A stretch of DNA of 64,000 nt. Source: Glossina fuscipes (Eukaryota; Arthropoda; Insecta; Diptera; Glossinidae). The notes under the pieces are model-generated. The model did not search any database, was not told where the DNA came from, and worked only from the letters and a program-made list of their open reading frames with translations. The first letter of the stretch is position 1. Each line of letters opens with the position of its first letter. The stretch spans positions 7,109,521 to 7,173,520 of the forward strand of contig NW_023998422.1 in the NCBI RefSeq assembly GCF_014805625.2, in the 5' to 3' direction. Shown here piece by piece: positions 45,358 through 57,121 of the stretch. The translations under genes were made by a program, and so were the position numbers.

Positions 45358-45537
45358 CGGTTCATTGTTCTCGATATCGAGTAAACACGAACTTATTCTG
45401 AATATGTTATTGGACAGCAATTTTACGATACGGAGACCTCCCATTCAATAGTAAAAGAAGTGTAAACTTACGACTCGTTACAGCGCATCCATAATGCACA
45501 GCTATTGAGTTTGCTCGATATCGAGAATCATAAACCG
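45358..45537. repeat. 180-bp inverted repeat upstream of mAChR-A coding exon 1
   Basis: The left arm 45358-45386 (starting CGGTTCATTG) and right arm 45509-45537 (ending CATAAACCG) are reverse complements over 29 positions with about four mismatches. Each arm contains the perfect 12-bp palindrome CTCGATATCGAG. The 122-base centre is not obviously repetitive. It may be a small MITE, a transcribed hairpin, or paired binding sites about 145 bases before the exon at 45681. Confidence 0.7.
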
Positions 45538-45682
45538 ATCCATGATCATATTTAGAAATATATTGTGCAGTTGTTATTGTTGTTATTTATTTGTTTAAAA
45601 CGTTTCTTAGTTTAATATACAATGTGTGTTAGTATATTAATAGCATGAATTTTTCATATTAAAATAAAATTTTCTTTTAGAG

Positions 45683-48600
45683 ATGATTTTAAATTTCCAA
45701 AATAGAGTGAGAAGATATAATTGGCATACAATCAAAATGGCGGCATTCATGAGTCCTGCATTAACTGCCCATGGTCCACCTAGCATTTTGGAACCGCTCG
45801 CTCCATCATTTAGGACGACGACCACAACAAGTACAACTACTACGACGACAACAACTACTACGACAACTACGACAACAACGTTAGCATCCGAATTATGGGA
45901 TAATTTAACGACAGTGATTGTATTCGATAATGGGACAATGACAAATCAAACGAATGTCACAAATGTTTTGGAGCCACGCGGGCCACGGTATTCGTTGTCG
46001 ACAATGATACTGATGGGTGTGATAGCCGGCATTTTAAGTTTACTGACAGTCGTCGGAAATGTCCTGGTGATGATATCGTTTAAAATAGATAAGCAATTGC
46101 AAACGATCAGCAATTATTTCTTATTTTCGCTTGCGATAGCCGATTTCGCTATCGGCTTGATATCGATGCCCTTGTTTGCAGTTTCCACCATTCTAGGATA
46201 TTGGCCATTGGGACCACACATTTGTGATACTTGGCTAGCGTTGGACTATTTAGCGTCAAATGCTTCCGTATTAAATTTACTCATTATCAGCTTTGATCGA
46301 TATTTTAGTGTTACACGACCGCTTACGTATCGCGCGAAGCGTACAACTAATCGAGCAGCGATGATGATTGCCGCTGCTTGGGGTATTAGTTTAATACTAT
46401 GGCCACCGTGGATTTACAGTTGGCCGTATATAGAAGGCAAACGCACAGTACCGCAAGATGAGTGTTACATACAGTTTATTGAAACGAATCAATATATAAC
46501 TTTTTTAACGGCATTGGCGGCCTTCTATACCCCCGTCACAATTATGTGCATTTTATATTATCGCATTTGGAAGGAGACAAAGAAACGACAAAAAGATTTA
46601 CCCAATTTGCAAGCCGGCAAAAAAGACTCATCGAAACGTTCAAATTCCAGGTAATTTCTATAGCCATTGCGCCTAAAGGTTTTCGATTTCCAGTAAAAAA
46701 AAAAAATCGGTTATCAATTATTTTGTGCTTGTTTTTTTTTTTTTTGCAGTGATGAAAATACTGTCGTTAATCACACTGGCATGCTGTCAATATCACATCT
46801 GGCTGCAACAAATAACGATCACGACGCTTGGCGTCGTCCACGTTCAGAATCGTCGGCAGATGCTGAAAGTGTTTACATGACCAATATGGTACTCGATCCA
46901 AGTTATCAAGGTTTACATTCTAGAAAGTCTAGTGTAAGTTAAAACATGGCTTAAAATTATTCCCCAAAAATATTGTACGTAATTAAATTTTTGAATATTT
47001 TCTACAAACGTTTATATGTTTGCGTACGTGTGTGTGGGTATGTGTGTTTGTGTGTGCGTGCGTGCGTGCGTGCAGATAAAAAGCATCAACAACGTGAAAC
47101 AAACATATCCATGTCTCAGTAGTATTAAGGAATGGTGCATTGCGTGGTGGCATTCTGGCCGTGAGGACTCTGATGATTTTCACTATGAACCGGAGGAGCC
47201 ATCAGATATCGGGTAAACGAAAGTTTCTTATTTATAAATATGCAATGCAAATCATTTGTTCCTTTTTTCTTTTCTGATGAAATATTTTTAAAAAAAAATT
47301 CGCTGACGCCGTGGGTGTCATGCGCACGCAATGATATACGCGAGATTCGTTTTTTTGGCTTGAGGAGTGGTGAGAGTTGGTCCGACAAAAAAGGCAACAA
47401 TCAAAGGGCGAGAGGGTGGTCTGCATCGCAAGAGTCTGTCGGAAAAGTGTTTACGGATATGCAAACGATACTCTTCTTGATCTCTCGAAAAGGGAGTTTT
47501 CGTAATTCCCTTGAACTATGAGAATTTTTCGGTACCAACAGACTGAAAAAATTTGGATTACAAAAGAATAGCGTTATTTAGTTATATGTTACTTGACAAA
47601 TGCCATCTACCCAAACTTGTAGCTTGTTTTCATGTAAAGCCTTTGTAGGAACTGCGGCCCAATAAAATAGAGCTGACTGGTCAAAATTTAGTAACATTAA
47701 TTATTATGTCAAATTACTTTTAGAAAACAATATTCGTCATAACATGTGTTTTCCACGATAATCCTATGTCGAGGGATCCGCAAAATAGACTTGTTGGATC
47801 CAAGTTGGATACAGTTCATTTTTATCTCAAACAACTGGTCATATATTGATTATAAATTAATACTTACCATAAAAAGCCGCCACATAAAATCTTATCTTTG
47901 TAGGAACTATTGTTTGGCAGAGGGGATTCGAAAAGTTGGCCCATCCGGTAAAAATTTTGACAGAGAGAGATTTTTCTTCTCAAAGCATGTCAAAAAGTGC
48001 GACCTGTGGGTTAAACAAAAAATGCTTGGACTGAGGAGCAGGTAGACCGACGGACAGACATATGTACATACATAAAAAGAAGATTTTATCTTATTATTAT
48101 CACAAAACCAAAAAACTAAGTTATTGTAACTATCATGTATGTAGCCGCCTAAGTGGCCGAGTAGGCAAAGGGTCTCAATTAAGAATTCGAGGGTTCAAAT
48201 CTTAGATGTTAGTGCTCTAAGACTTCAATCTGTAATATTTATGAGGTAATGTGTGTTTGTGTGTGCACGAGGAGATAATAGTCGTTAGAAGGTCGGGTAC
48301 AAATTACGCTTACATGTCATTTTTGGGAAATAAGGCCACACTGTTCAAGGTCTATCGTCATCAAATCCGCTCTACATACGCAAAAGACTAATTAGAAAAT
48401 AAGTACACTCCAGATAAGGGTGGTATCTTTAGCGACGAAGGGCCATAAAAATCGTTGTGAAATTCGTTTTGTTGCTTGTAAATGTAAAGCGCGGTTTCAT
48501 TTTTTGTATACGTTCATGGTTTTAATTTTTATATCCATTAAGGGTATAAAAATTCCATGCCGTCCAATTATCGAAAGTCTCTTATTACCGACTTGTGCCA

Positions 48601-49393
48601 GTTTATCTTCAGCTAGACTATCCGGGGTAAACTAACTTGACGCTACTAATTCTTTTTCATCGTTCCTTTTAATTTGCTTTGTTTGAGTTTACTGAGATAA
48701 TGGCATTAGTTCCAGTTCCTTTCAACTTCCAAACTCTACGCTTCACAGGTTATCTTAATAGAAAGATTCAGTTGATTGCAAGCTCGTTGCTTGACGGACG
48801 TTACAGGTTTAACGGAGACAATTTGATTTTTTAAAATCAGTTACAAGAATATGTAAAACATTAGACAAGTCTTCTAGAAAAATTCTAAATACAGATAATC
48901 CAAACCTCAATGTACTTGTGGCTATTGATTGCTTTCTTCAGATAGTCAAAGCGGGCACAAACAGAAGCCTTGTAAATGAGAAACGAATCGATTNNNNNNN
49001 NNNNNNNNNNNNNNNNNNNNNNNNNNNNNNNNNNNNNNNNNNNNNNNNNNNNNNNNNNNNNNNNNNNNNNNNNNNNNNNNNNNNNNNNNNNNNNNNNNNN
49101 NNNNNNNNNNNNNNNNNNNNNNNNNNNNNNNNNNNNNNNNNNNNNNNNNNNNNNNNNNNNNNNNNNNNNNNNNNNNNNNNNNNNNNNNNNNNNNNNNNNN
49201 NNNNNNNNNNNNNNNNNNNNNNNNNNNNNNNNNNNNNNNNNNNNNNNNNNNNNNNNNNNNNNNNNNNNNNNNNNNNNNNNNNNNNNNNNNNNNNNNNNNN
49301 NNNNNNNNNNNNNNNNNNNNNNNNNNNNNNNNNNNNNNNNNNNNNNNNNNNNNNNNNNNNNNNNNNNNNNNNNNNNNNNNNNNNNNNNNNNNN

Positions 49394-49475
<82 letters not shown>

Positions 49476-50511
49476 GAGAGAGGGGGGGGGAGAGAGAGAG
49501 AGAGAGAGGGAGAGAGAGAGCATGATTATTTGCCATATCTTTAAGACGATAGATATTCAAAACAGGCCCCAAGGCGAAGAAAACATTCTTTGTTTTACTT
49601 ACTTTCTTACTTACCAAGTTTTAACGACTCGCTGATTGAAATGTAATAGAATTTTCAACTTACTTTACTGCAGGTGTACGTCAAATAATATAATGCGTGA
49701 TACGTATTCGCTTGGTGGCAGCGTTAGTGGTGTTCGTCCACCGAGCATATTATTGCCTGATATTTCACCAACGCCACTTAGACCACCGCTAACACCAGTA
49801 TCTCAAATGAAAGACATAACAACGGTATCGGGGCCAAGGGAAACGCGTTCATTGCCGAGCAACAATAAAGTTGCTACACGATCTATTAGTCAAGAGTCCG
49901 TTTACACGATTCTTATACGATTACCACCGGATGGAGCCAGTGCTGGTAACGGCGTCGAAACCGCACCCTCGATCAAAATGATACACGAGGATACATCATT
50001 GCCAGCCGCTGCCGGCACCAACACCACCAATATATTACCTAGAAGACCGTTACCATCACGAGATTCCGAATATAGTTTGCCGATCGGGCGGCGTATGTCG
50101 CATGCGCCGACCGATGTTCGTATACCACTGAACGCGAAAGTAATACCGAAGCAAATGGGAAAAGCTGCACAAATAACCGGCAAAAATATTGCTAAAAAGA
50201 AGAAGAAATCGCAAGAAAAACGTCAAGAATCCAAGGCGGCCAAAACGCTATCTGCAATATTGTTAAGTTTCATTATCACGTGGACACCGTACAACATATT
50301 AGTATTAATAAAACCGTTAACCACCTGTTCGGATTGCATACCCAGCGAGCTGTGGGAATTCTTCTACGCGCTCTGCTACATCAATTCAACAATTAACCCG
50401 GTTTGTTATGCCCTATGTAACGCCACGTTTCGTCGTACTTATATACGCATTTTAACCTGTAAATGGCATTCACGTAACCGTGAAGGGATGACCAGAGGCG
50501 TTTACAACTGA
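45683..50511 (+). CDS. mAChR-A: Muscarinic acetylcholine receptor, A type (Gq-coupled GPCR)
   Basis: Coding exons 45683-46650, 46750-46933, 47076-47212 and 49674-50511 join in phase (708 residues as assembled). The N-terminus has a Thr tract (45-66) and NxT glycosylation sites at N74, N83, N88 and N91. TM1 is near 105-131, D154 is the TM2 Asp, C181 and C261 form the extracellular disulphide pair, D188 is the TM3 acetylcholine-binding Asp, and DRY is at 205-207. A large third cytoplasmic loop precedes TM6 ([13 protein letters not shown]) and TM7 (INPVCY). It ends [16 protein letters not shown], almost as in Drosophila. Met 19 at 45737 has a better start context (ATCAAAATGG) than Met 1, so the protein may start there. 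The first exon opens after an acceptor at 45680, so 5' exons lie upstream. Drosophila has about 17 extra residues between exons 3 and 4, which are absent here, probably because of the 400-base gap. Confidence 0.97.
48141..48260 (+). mobile_element. second tRNA-headed SINE-like unit
   Basis: A-box-like AAGTGGCCGAGTAGGC at 48151-48166 and B-box GGTTCAAATCT at 48192-48202, followed by a GTAATGTGTGTTTGTGTGTG body comparable with the unit at 28157. A poly-A end is not obvious, so the right boundary is uncertain. Confidence 0.5.
48994..49393. other. assembly gap (400 N)
   Basis: A run of 400 N inside the mAChR-A intron, bordered on the right by a (GA)n microsatellite that probably broke the assembly. 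It probably hides one small receptor exon. Confidence 0.99.
49394..49520. repeat. (GA)n microsatellite
   Basis: About 125 bases of GA dinucleotides with a short G-rich interruption near 49483-49490, starting exactly at the gap edge. Confidence 0.97.
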
Positions 50512-51233
50512 GTTCGTTTATTCATTTCAAAGGTTTCGTATGCATTTTCTTTATTACAACAACCAAATATAACCATATATATAAAAGTGTATGTAAAATA
50601 TTATGAACGTACAAATATGAGAATCAATGAGCATCAGCATCATGAGCAAATTTATTCATCCCCAGAAGTATATGTCTCTTTAAGCTTTTCATCAATTTAA
50701 ATGGAAAAAGAAGATGGAAGAAAAGCGGTACAGGCTCTGTTAGACAAACAACATTCAGGTAAAATTATTCCCCGGCCATACTGCATTAAAAGGTAGCGTA
50801 TAAAAATTTCAATTAAGGCAAACTTTAGCTACTTATCCCTTACAAGGAGGAAGGGATATATAAATTAAAAAAAAGAAACGTTATGATAGTCGGGATTATC
50901 GGGTAATCGGGTTTATTTTGCATCGAACATTTTCTTTCATTAAATCTTCAATCTAAACTTTCTGGCGTAAACAGCCATGGACAAATAAATAGCCTACACT
51001 TCATCATGAATATAAACACGAAGTATTAGCCCGATTCCCGTTGTCTTACCGGGCAATGGTTTTCCAAGTGATGGCTATCGTTTTTATTAGGATCGTTTTT
51101 CTGTCCGTGCAGTCCAACCTACTGTACATTCAAAACAGCGTTCACTAAAAACGGTTGGATTATCTTTCTCCTAACGATCGCATTTTTCTTCTTTTTTTGT
51201 TTTCATCGACCAGCCACTCAGGTGTTATCCCCT

Positions 51234-51460
51234 TTACGTGTGGACACGCTGGTGATCAGAAGGAATTATAGTAAGAGAGGGGTGAAGAAAGACATTTATG
51301 TTTATGATTCGAGAGCTGGACTTGTAAGTCAAGACATTAGCAAAGGTAGGAAAGATCACAGCTGGTAAGCTTTTCCAAAGACGAGCAGTACGGTGAAAGA
51401 ACGACGAGTCTCGGTTATGTGTGGTGCGGTATGATGGTAACAAATAAAAGGTCTTGTTAA
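51234..51460 (-). mobile_element. 3' end of a non-LTR retrotransposon ORF2
   Basis: The minus-strand frame reads LPSYRTTHNRDSSFFHRTAR then LWKSLPAVIFP and NVLTYKS. This matches the conserved C-terminal tail of many insect non-LTR reverse transcriptases ('RTxxxxxSFFPRTxxLWNSLPxxVFP...FKSxxxRxL'). No upstream reverse transcriptase domain is seen, so this is a typical 5'-truncated or decayed copy. Confidence 0.65.
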
Positions 51461-53384
51461 GCAGAATAGGGCAAGGTAAGGGTTCAATGCTTTCACATTG
51501 GATATAGAGCTTCTTATAACAATGCCCTCAATGTCTATGGCAACTAAGAGGACTTGGAGAATAAAATGTCACGATCTAATTGCCACCACACTACATTGAA
51601 TATAGCGATCGCAATAAAGTGGTTGATTATGTTTTTCTCAACAATACCTTTAGTAGGAGCATCAAATAGGAGGTCTTGGAGAGTAGATTGGACTGTGTAA
51701 AATTAATTGGAAAGGAACTTTATGAAGATTTTTGGGAAATGGATAATTCATTCCGCTTGTACGCGCGGGGTCGGCTGCAAAATAAATTATATAAAAATTG
51801 TCATTGAAGTGAACTATAAAGTGTGGAAAACATAAACACTTTTCCCTTTTTCGGTGTGACTACAGATAAAAGGTTGGGGCGGTCTAGGAAAAATCCAATC
51901 AAAAATATCAAATATCAAAAACCGGCCAGTGTCTTTTGGGGCTATCTAACTGAATACGTATGATAGGCTTCGCTTTGCTGGGTTTTATCAGAAATATGGA
52001 GGCACGGCTCATGCAAATAGTAAGTCACCGGTTGAAAGAAATGTTCACTAGAAGTAAGCGCAAACTTGTTTAGTTTGTTGCGCAAGACCTTCTGACTAAA
52101 AGCGAAACTAATGCTGACCAACTATCTACGGTTCGATAAATTCTAAACTAAAAAGATAACTTGATGGGAGGTCTCGCTTTAAAGAAGACGTTGGGAAGAT
52201 CCGTGATCACAAGCCTAAACCATTTGTATTCAAGATCACTGCTTAAGCACGAGCAGGAGTGGAATTAATGGCAAGAATGTTTTGTTATCAACCCAACCAT
52301 AAGATACCACGAGTGTCTTCGTAAAATGAACTGATAGGCTATTACTCTTCTCTTTCCTTCCCCCTATTTGTTGAACATAAATGGACCAAGCATAGTTACG
52401 TTACTTATAGTGTTCACTTTAATGACATGAAGTACTGATACGAATATGAAGTTCATAGGCGAGACATAAACAGATCTATGGGGAAAGTTGGTCTGTTTTA
52501 GATAATTCCTAAGAAATGTTTCAAAACGCATATGTGCTTGAAATTATTGTTCTACATACGCTTATTCATATTTATTCATAGATCGAGTAAGTAATAGATG
52601 ACATGTTGCTGGTTGCTCGGTAAATATTTGTATGATTACATAATTTTTATTTAAAAAAGAAAACAAAAAAAAAAAAAATGTATTTATATTTAAACCATCA
52701 TCGGATGCATCATATGAAAGCAATATATACTGGACGATGAACGTAGCGTATTTAACGGCCTATATACGAGTATAAGTAGTAGAAGAAAATGCTTCACATA
52801 ATAATCGATTATTGTATATTCGGTAGTGATCCTATTATGCGTAGGTGTATGTGAAGAATGGGATAATTGTAATAATTTTTGGTAATTTTTTTTATTTTTT
52901 TTTTTTTATTATTAATTTGTTAAACATATATTCTAACTGTAATGAAACAATATAAACTATTTATGCTAAATTTGTTTTTGTACTTTTTTAACCCAAACAG
53001 TTGTATATGTGTATTAAAATAACCAATGAATCAATCAATAAATTGTAAATGCAATAAATCGCATATAAATGTTATTGTTTCGTAAATGCATTTACGATGT
53101 TACGCTTATTTTACAGCTTACATCGGAAAGCTAATGAAATGCAATGAAATCGTTGCTATCGTTGCGATTAACCGACAATCATTTGTTGAGTTTTTTATTA
53201 ACAGCGGATTGCACTAAGTAAGTAATAAAACCCAGGAGCAGATTCACACTCAAATGATATGAATAAAGTTTGACATTAAAAATGCTTTTTTTTTTCTTTG
53301 CCGAAGTAAGCATAGAAAATCAATAAAAAAAAAAGTAAGCCACCGCCAATGGTTAAATATCCTAAACGACCCTATTCATATGGA

Positions 53385-53605
53385 ATAATGGTCCGATGTT
53401 GACCATTTTCAATAGTGTTCGGATTAGGGCACAAAATACGTCAGTCTATCAAGTTTAATCAAAATGTTTGAAAGGTTGAGAGACGGACGGACGGACGGAC
53501 AGATATGCATATTAACAGTTTTATCGCAAGTCTATTTGGGTGCTGCGTACATACGCACAAACTTAACATACGTTTGCATCTCAAGTGGTATAGGGTATAG
53601 GAAGT
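53385..53605 (+). repeat. dispersed repeat, well-preserved copy with GGAC core
   Basis: ATGGTCCGATGTTGACCATT, AATAGTGTTCGGATTAGGGC, the tandem GACGGACGGACGGACAGATA core, then CGTACATACGCACAAACTT and TTTGCATCTCAAGTGGTATA followed by GGGTATAGG. It shares order and spacing with 34010-34310. Confidence 0.8.
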
Positions 53606-54531
53606 TGTGCTCCAGTAAACCGGGTAAACTTTTGTCTAAAGCATTTCTATGTGAAGGAGTTCTTTCCCCATTTTCTTCATCAAGATCACAAATGTGGAAA
53701 TGTTATTCAATTTTCAGTCCAAATTCCCCATAATATTATCATGTTCATCTTGGAATTATTCTTTTCCTTATTTGTATGTCTTAACTAGGTTTTGTTGGTC
53801 AAAGCTTTTAACTTTCTTGCCCAGCTTCGTAAAGAATCATTGTAAAATGGCTCGCTTTCATTTGATCAGTTAGTAGTCAATGTAGACTGTTGCAGCTTGT
53901 TCAGTGAAAATAATGCGACGGCATCCCTCTCGAGCTTAATTGCCATGTGGGCAAGACTTTGCTTTCCTTATTAGCCAGATAATTGACTCGAAAGTGCGTC
54001 TAAATTCTAGTAACTATTTTGTGACCAAAAATCATCTTATGACCTAATGACCTGATTAAGAGTCCGCACCATGTAAAGTTAACGGGCGTCGGGCTTTGGT
54101 TTTTTAAACGACCGCATGGGTCTCTTGCGTACCAGATAAATTTTCAAAATATTAGCATCTGCTACAGATTAATACCAGAATATGATCGAATGGAATCGTG
54201 GTAATAAAAAGACATCTCGGAAAAGAGCAAGTACGAGAATGGTTCAAACGCCTATCTTTGGGAGAAAAAATGAAAAAATTTGGTTGTTTTTTGAGGTTGT
54301 TTGAGTTTGTTCTCATTTATTCAGGCGTTCAGGTAAATAAATCGCGGCTATTTTTTACCTTATGGTCTTAACCGATCACGGAATGTTTTTGCCAACTTTC
54401 AGTTTGCTATCGTCATTTTTGCCACTGTAGTGATTCTACGAAAAATTCTGGTTTGCTGGCTTGAAAGAGGCACGTGCATAATGCAGGTAGTTCTAGTGTT
54501 AATAGTCAAAGCTAATCTAAACATAAATACG

Positions 54532-54556
54532 TTATTATTATTATTATTATTATTAT
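54532..54556. repeat. (TTA)n microsatellite
   Basis: Pure TTA trinucleotide run. Confidence 0.9.
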
Positions 54557-54911
54557 AAACGAGCAGGGCAGACATTTTATTAATTCAGTGCACATAGAAG
54601 TGTTCATCTATGCAGAAGGTTTTGCAGGTCACCTAACGATTTTAAAGTGCGAAGCTTTGTAAAATTTGATTAGACTTTGGTATAGGTATTAATAATAACA
54701 TGCGTGATGCACGTATATGTATGTGTGTAAATAAATAATTATGTATATAAATACGTTTGTATATATTCATGATATACATAAACTGAAATTTTCGGTTAGC
54801 TATGTACGAACATAGAGTCAGTCGTCAGTTACATTTATAAAGTATTGCAAATAAACAGAAATACAAACAAGCAAACAAACAGTATATATTCATACAAACA
54901 ATCAATGCAAT

Positions 54912-54937
54912 GTACATACATACATACATACATACAT
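54912..54937. repeat. (TACA)n microsatellite
   Basis: Six copies of TACA, similar to the run at 43721. Confidence 0.9.
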
Positions 54938-55451
54938 TCATATCTATCAAATGCAACGTGTATCTGCAAGACATACGTACACATAAACATAATCGTATGT
55001 AAGACGACTGGAGTGAAATGTCTTGAGACATGCGAGTATTCAATGTCCGATACTGACTGAAATAGCTCAGTTTTTCATTTCGGATGACAACGATAATGAT
55101 GACGAAATCAATGATGAGAACAGACACAGTGTGCCTTATTGTTCTTGCATCTGCTGATATGTGTGTAGATACTGGGATACCTTAGCATCATGTTACGTGC
55201 GCTGAATAGCATAATCAGCAGCTCGTTTAAGGTGCAGTGTCCGAACGACTGCAACATACCGATATCTATACAGTATAGTACAAAATAAAACGTAAAAATA
55301 AAGGCACTTACGTTGCTGTTCGTATGTACGTACGAACTGAAGTGTATACCTAAGGTACGTAAATAATGTCTCTTTGTGATTAAAATTCTGAAATTATATG
55401 TACGGTGAGGAGTACGTTTTTTTTTTTTTTTTTTTATTTTTTTTTATATAT

Positions 55452-55458
<7 letters not shown>

Positions 55459-55492
<34 letters not shown>
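55459..55492. repeat. (TA)n microsatellite
   Basis: TA run preceded by a long poly-T tract (55418-55445). Confidence 0.9.
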
Positions 55493-55496
<4 letters not shown>

Positions 55497-55834
55497 TTCA
55501 TACTGTGGCAAATTTGCGAGTCTTGCGTTGTATTCCTGTGAGATATGGAGTTTCGTTTGGGGTTACTGATCTCATTTTGAAGAGATTTTTATTTTTTTTA
55601 TTTTTATGGATCAATTATGATCTAGTTTTACAGAAAATACACTTTGATCAAAAGAGGGTCTTTACGCGAAGGAAATTCTTCTTCATCGTTAATGAACAGC
55701 TAGCTTATGTTTAGACAAAGTATTTTAAATCGGAACTTTTTCAATGTAACAAGACATAGTCTTAGTCTAGTGGTAGATGATATTATATTATGTTATGTTA
55801 CATTGCTTACTTTTTCCAAAACTGCTCATGGCCT

Positions 55835-55960
55835 AAGGGTATATTAAATTTGTATTTGTATTTGTATTTGTAAAAAATCAATTTCTGAATCAATTTCAGC
55901 ATGTCTGTCCGTCTGTCCATCTTATTTTCTTGTGTTTAACCTACATGTCGGAAAATTTTA
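55835..55960 (-). repeat. dispersed repeat fragment, reverse orientation, with (TTTGTA)n
   Basis: AAGGGTATATTAAATTTG, then about four copies of TTTGTA, AATCAATTTCAGCATG and the CTGTCCGTCTGTCCATCTT core. Same order as the copies at 39745 and 42420. Confidence 0.65.
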
Positions 55961-56782
55961 AGAAATGCCGACACGTTTTCTCTCATGGACGAGGGCTTTC
56001 GAAAATGGTTCGAATGCAAGGCCTTTTTCGAGCATTTGTAATATAAGGCCTAATTTTGAAAAGTCATTGCATGAATATCCGGAGGATGATGTAGAATATT
56101 TAATAGTGAGCTGTTGCTCACTATAGCGTATTTACTTGCTATTGCATAGCTTCGATCACCAAAGTAAGAATTTATTCGATCCAGTTCTGCCGAGAAATTC
56201 TATGCATCAACATAGTTATCGTAATAAACGTTAAGAAAAGTAATAAAATGAAGTTATTTTTTATTACACGAGCGTCGTTAACCAGCTACTATTTTAATAT
56301 AGATATCATCTCCATGTTGAGGGAATAAAATCTTTTTCAAATTTTTTTCTTGCATTTTTTGCCAATTATTATTCAAATGCGACAGTCTTTAAAATCATAA
56401 CTTTTCTCCTAAAATGTCTTTGGCGTCACTAGGTTTACACGCCTTCAGTCATCAAGCAACGGACTTTTCTTTTCTCATACACTTGTATGCAATAGATGCA
56501 CAAAGCAAATATCAGTTTAACTATATTTTCAAGAGATTAATAGTAATCCTAGTAGGCCTATATGGGCGTGGTCCAATCGCATTCTTATTATGGAACTTGG
56601 AAAGTGTTAAGTCACCATAACTGTAGTGGTGTCATATTTCCCAGAGACTTATGTAATCTCCGTCCGTACGCCATCGAGCACCTTCACGTTAACCCTTTAA
56701 GGCAGGGACCTAGGTAAACATCCTCTCTTGCTCTTTGTTTTTCTTCTTTTTTTTTTAACGATAATTTAAGTTTTTCAAAAAT

Positions 56783-57121
56783 TCATGCAGCTTGTTCTTC
56801 TTCTTTCCCCTCATAAATTTGTATGTACTTCCCATGAGCTCTTGGATTGCGTGTTTCAATCCACTTTTCATAAACATCTAAGGATTTTCGTTGTCTCCTT
56901 TGAATGGAAATTTTCAATCCAATGTTTTCGGTTGCAACTGTTGAAAGCATTTGAACATTTCCCACTATCGCTATATACAACTTGGTCCGACTAGTATGGG
57001 GAAAAAACACAGCACCGAAAGAATTGAAGAATAATTTGAAATCAAGTACGTTTGACATTGTAAGGAATTGCAGGGAGAGCGAAATGAGCGAACTACAGTA
57101 TTTCCTGAGACGGGCGTTCAA
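56783..57121 (-). CDS. unidentified 112-residue reading frame
   Basis: ATG at 57121 opens a frame with varied codons and a protein-like composition. A second Met at residue 22 starts SNVLDFKLFF. The middle reads TENIGLKISIQRRQRKSLDV and the tail is acidic (EGKEEEQAA). There is no recognised domain, signal peptide or splice context. It could be a small lineage-specific gene, a transposon fragment or chance. Confidence 0.2.
   Translation of the reverse strand: MNARLRKYCSSLISLSLQFLTMSNVLDFKLFFNSFGAVFFPHTSRTKLYIAIVGNVQMLSTVATENIGLKISIQRRQRKSLDVYEKWIETRNPRAHGKYIQIYEGKEEEQAA

Larger units (their letters stand above)
35462..45680. other. spacer and probable 5' intron of mAChR-A
   Basis: No recognisable conserved gene in 10 kb. 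The acceptor at 45680 directly before the receptor's first coding exon implies upstream non-coding exons, one candidate being 39200-39628. The region also holds dispersed-repeat fragments (35770-35960, 39745-39935, 41235-41320, 42420-42560), a retroelement scrap near 40169-40447, the small frame at 40529-40825, microsatellites and the inverted repeat at 45358-45537. Confidence 0.5.
47213..49673 (+). other. mAChR-A intron containing the large gap
   Basis: Between the third-loop exon and the TM6/TM7 exon. It contains a SINE-like unit (48141-48260), a dispersed-repeat core GACCGACGGACAGACATATG at 48044-48063, the N gap and a long (GA)n run. No exon for the missing third-loop segment could be found in the readable part. 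Confidence 0.7.

Noticed and set aside
48885..48990. Minus-strand segment reading [20 protein letters not shown] beside the gap
   Set aside because: Looks mildly protein-like but is only about 30 codons long and truncated by the gap; too little to call.
48885..49635. Open frames of about 200 residues on both strands across the gap
   Set aside because: Created by the 400 N and the GA repeat (Leu-Ser or Arg-Glu runs); not coding evidence.
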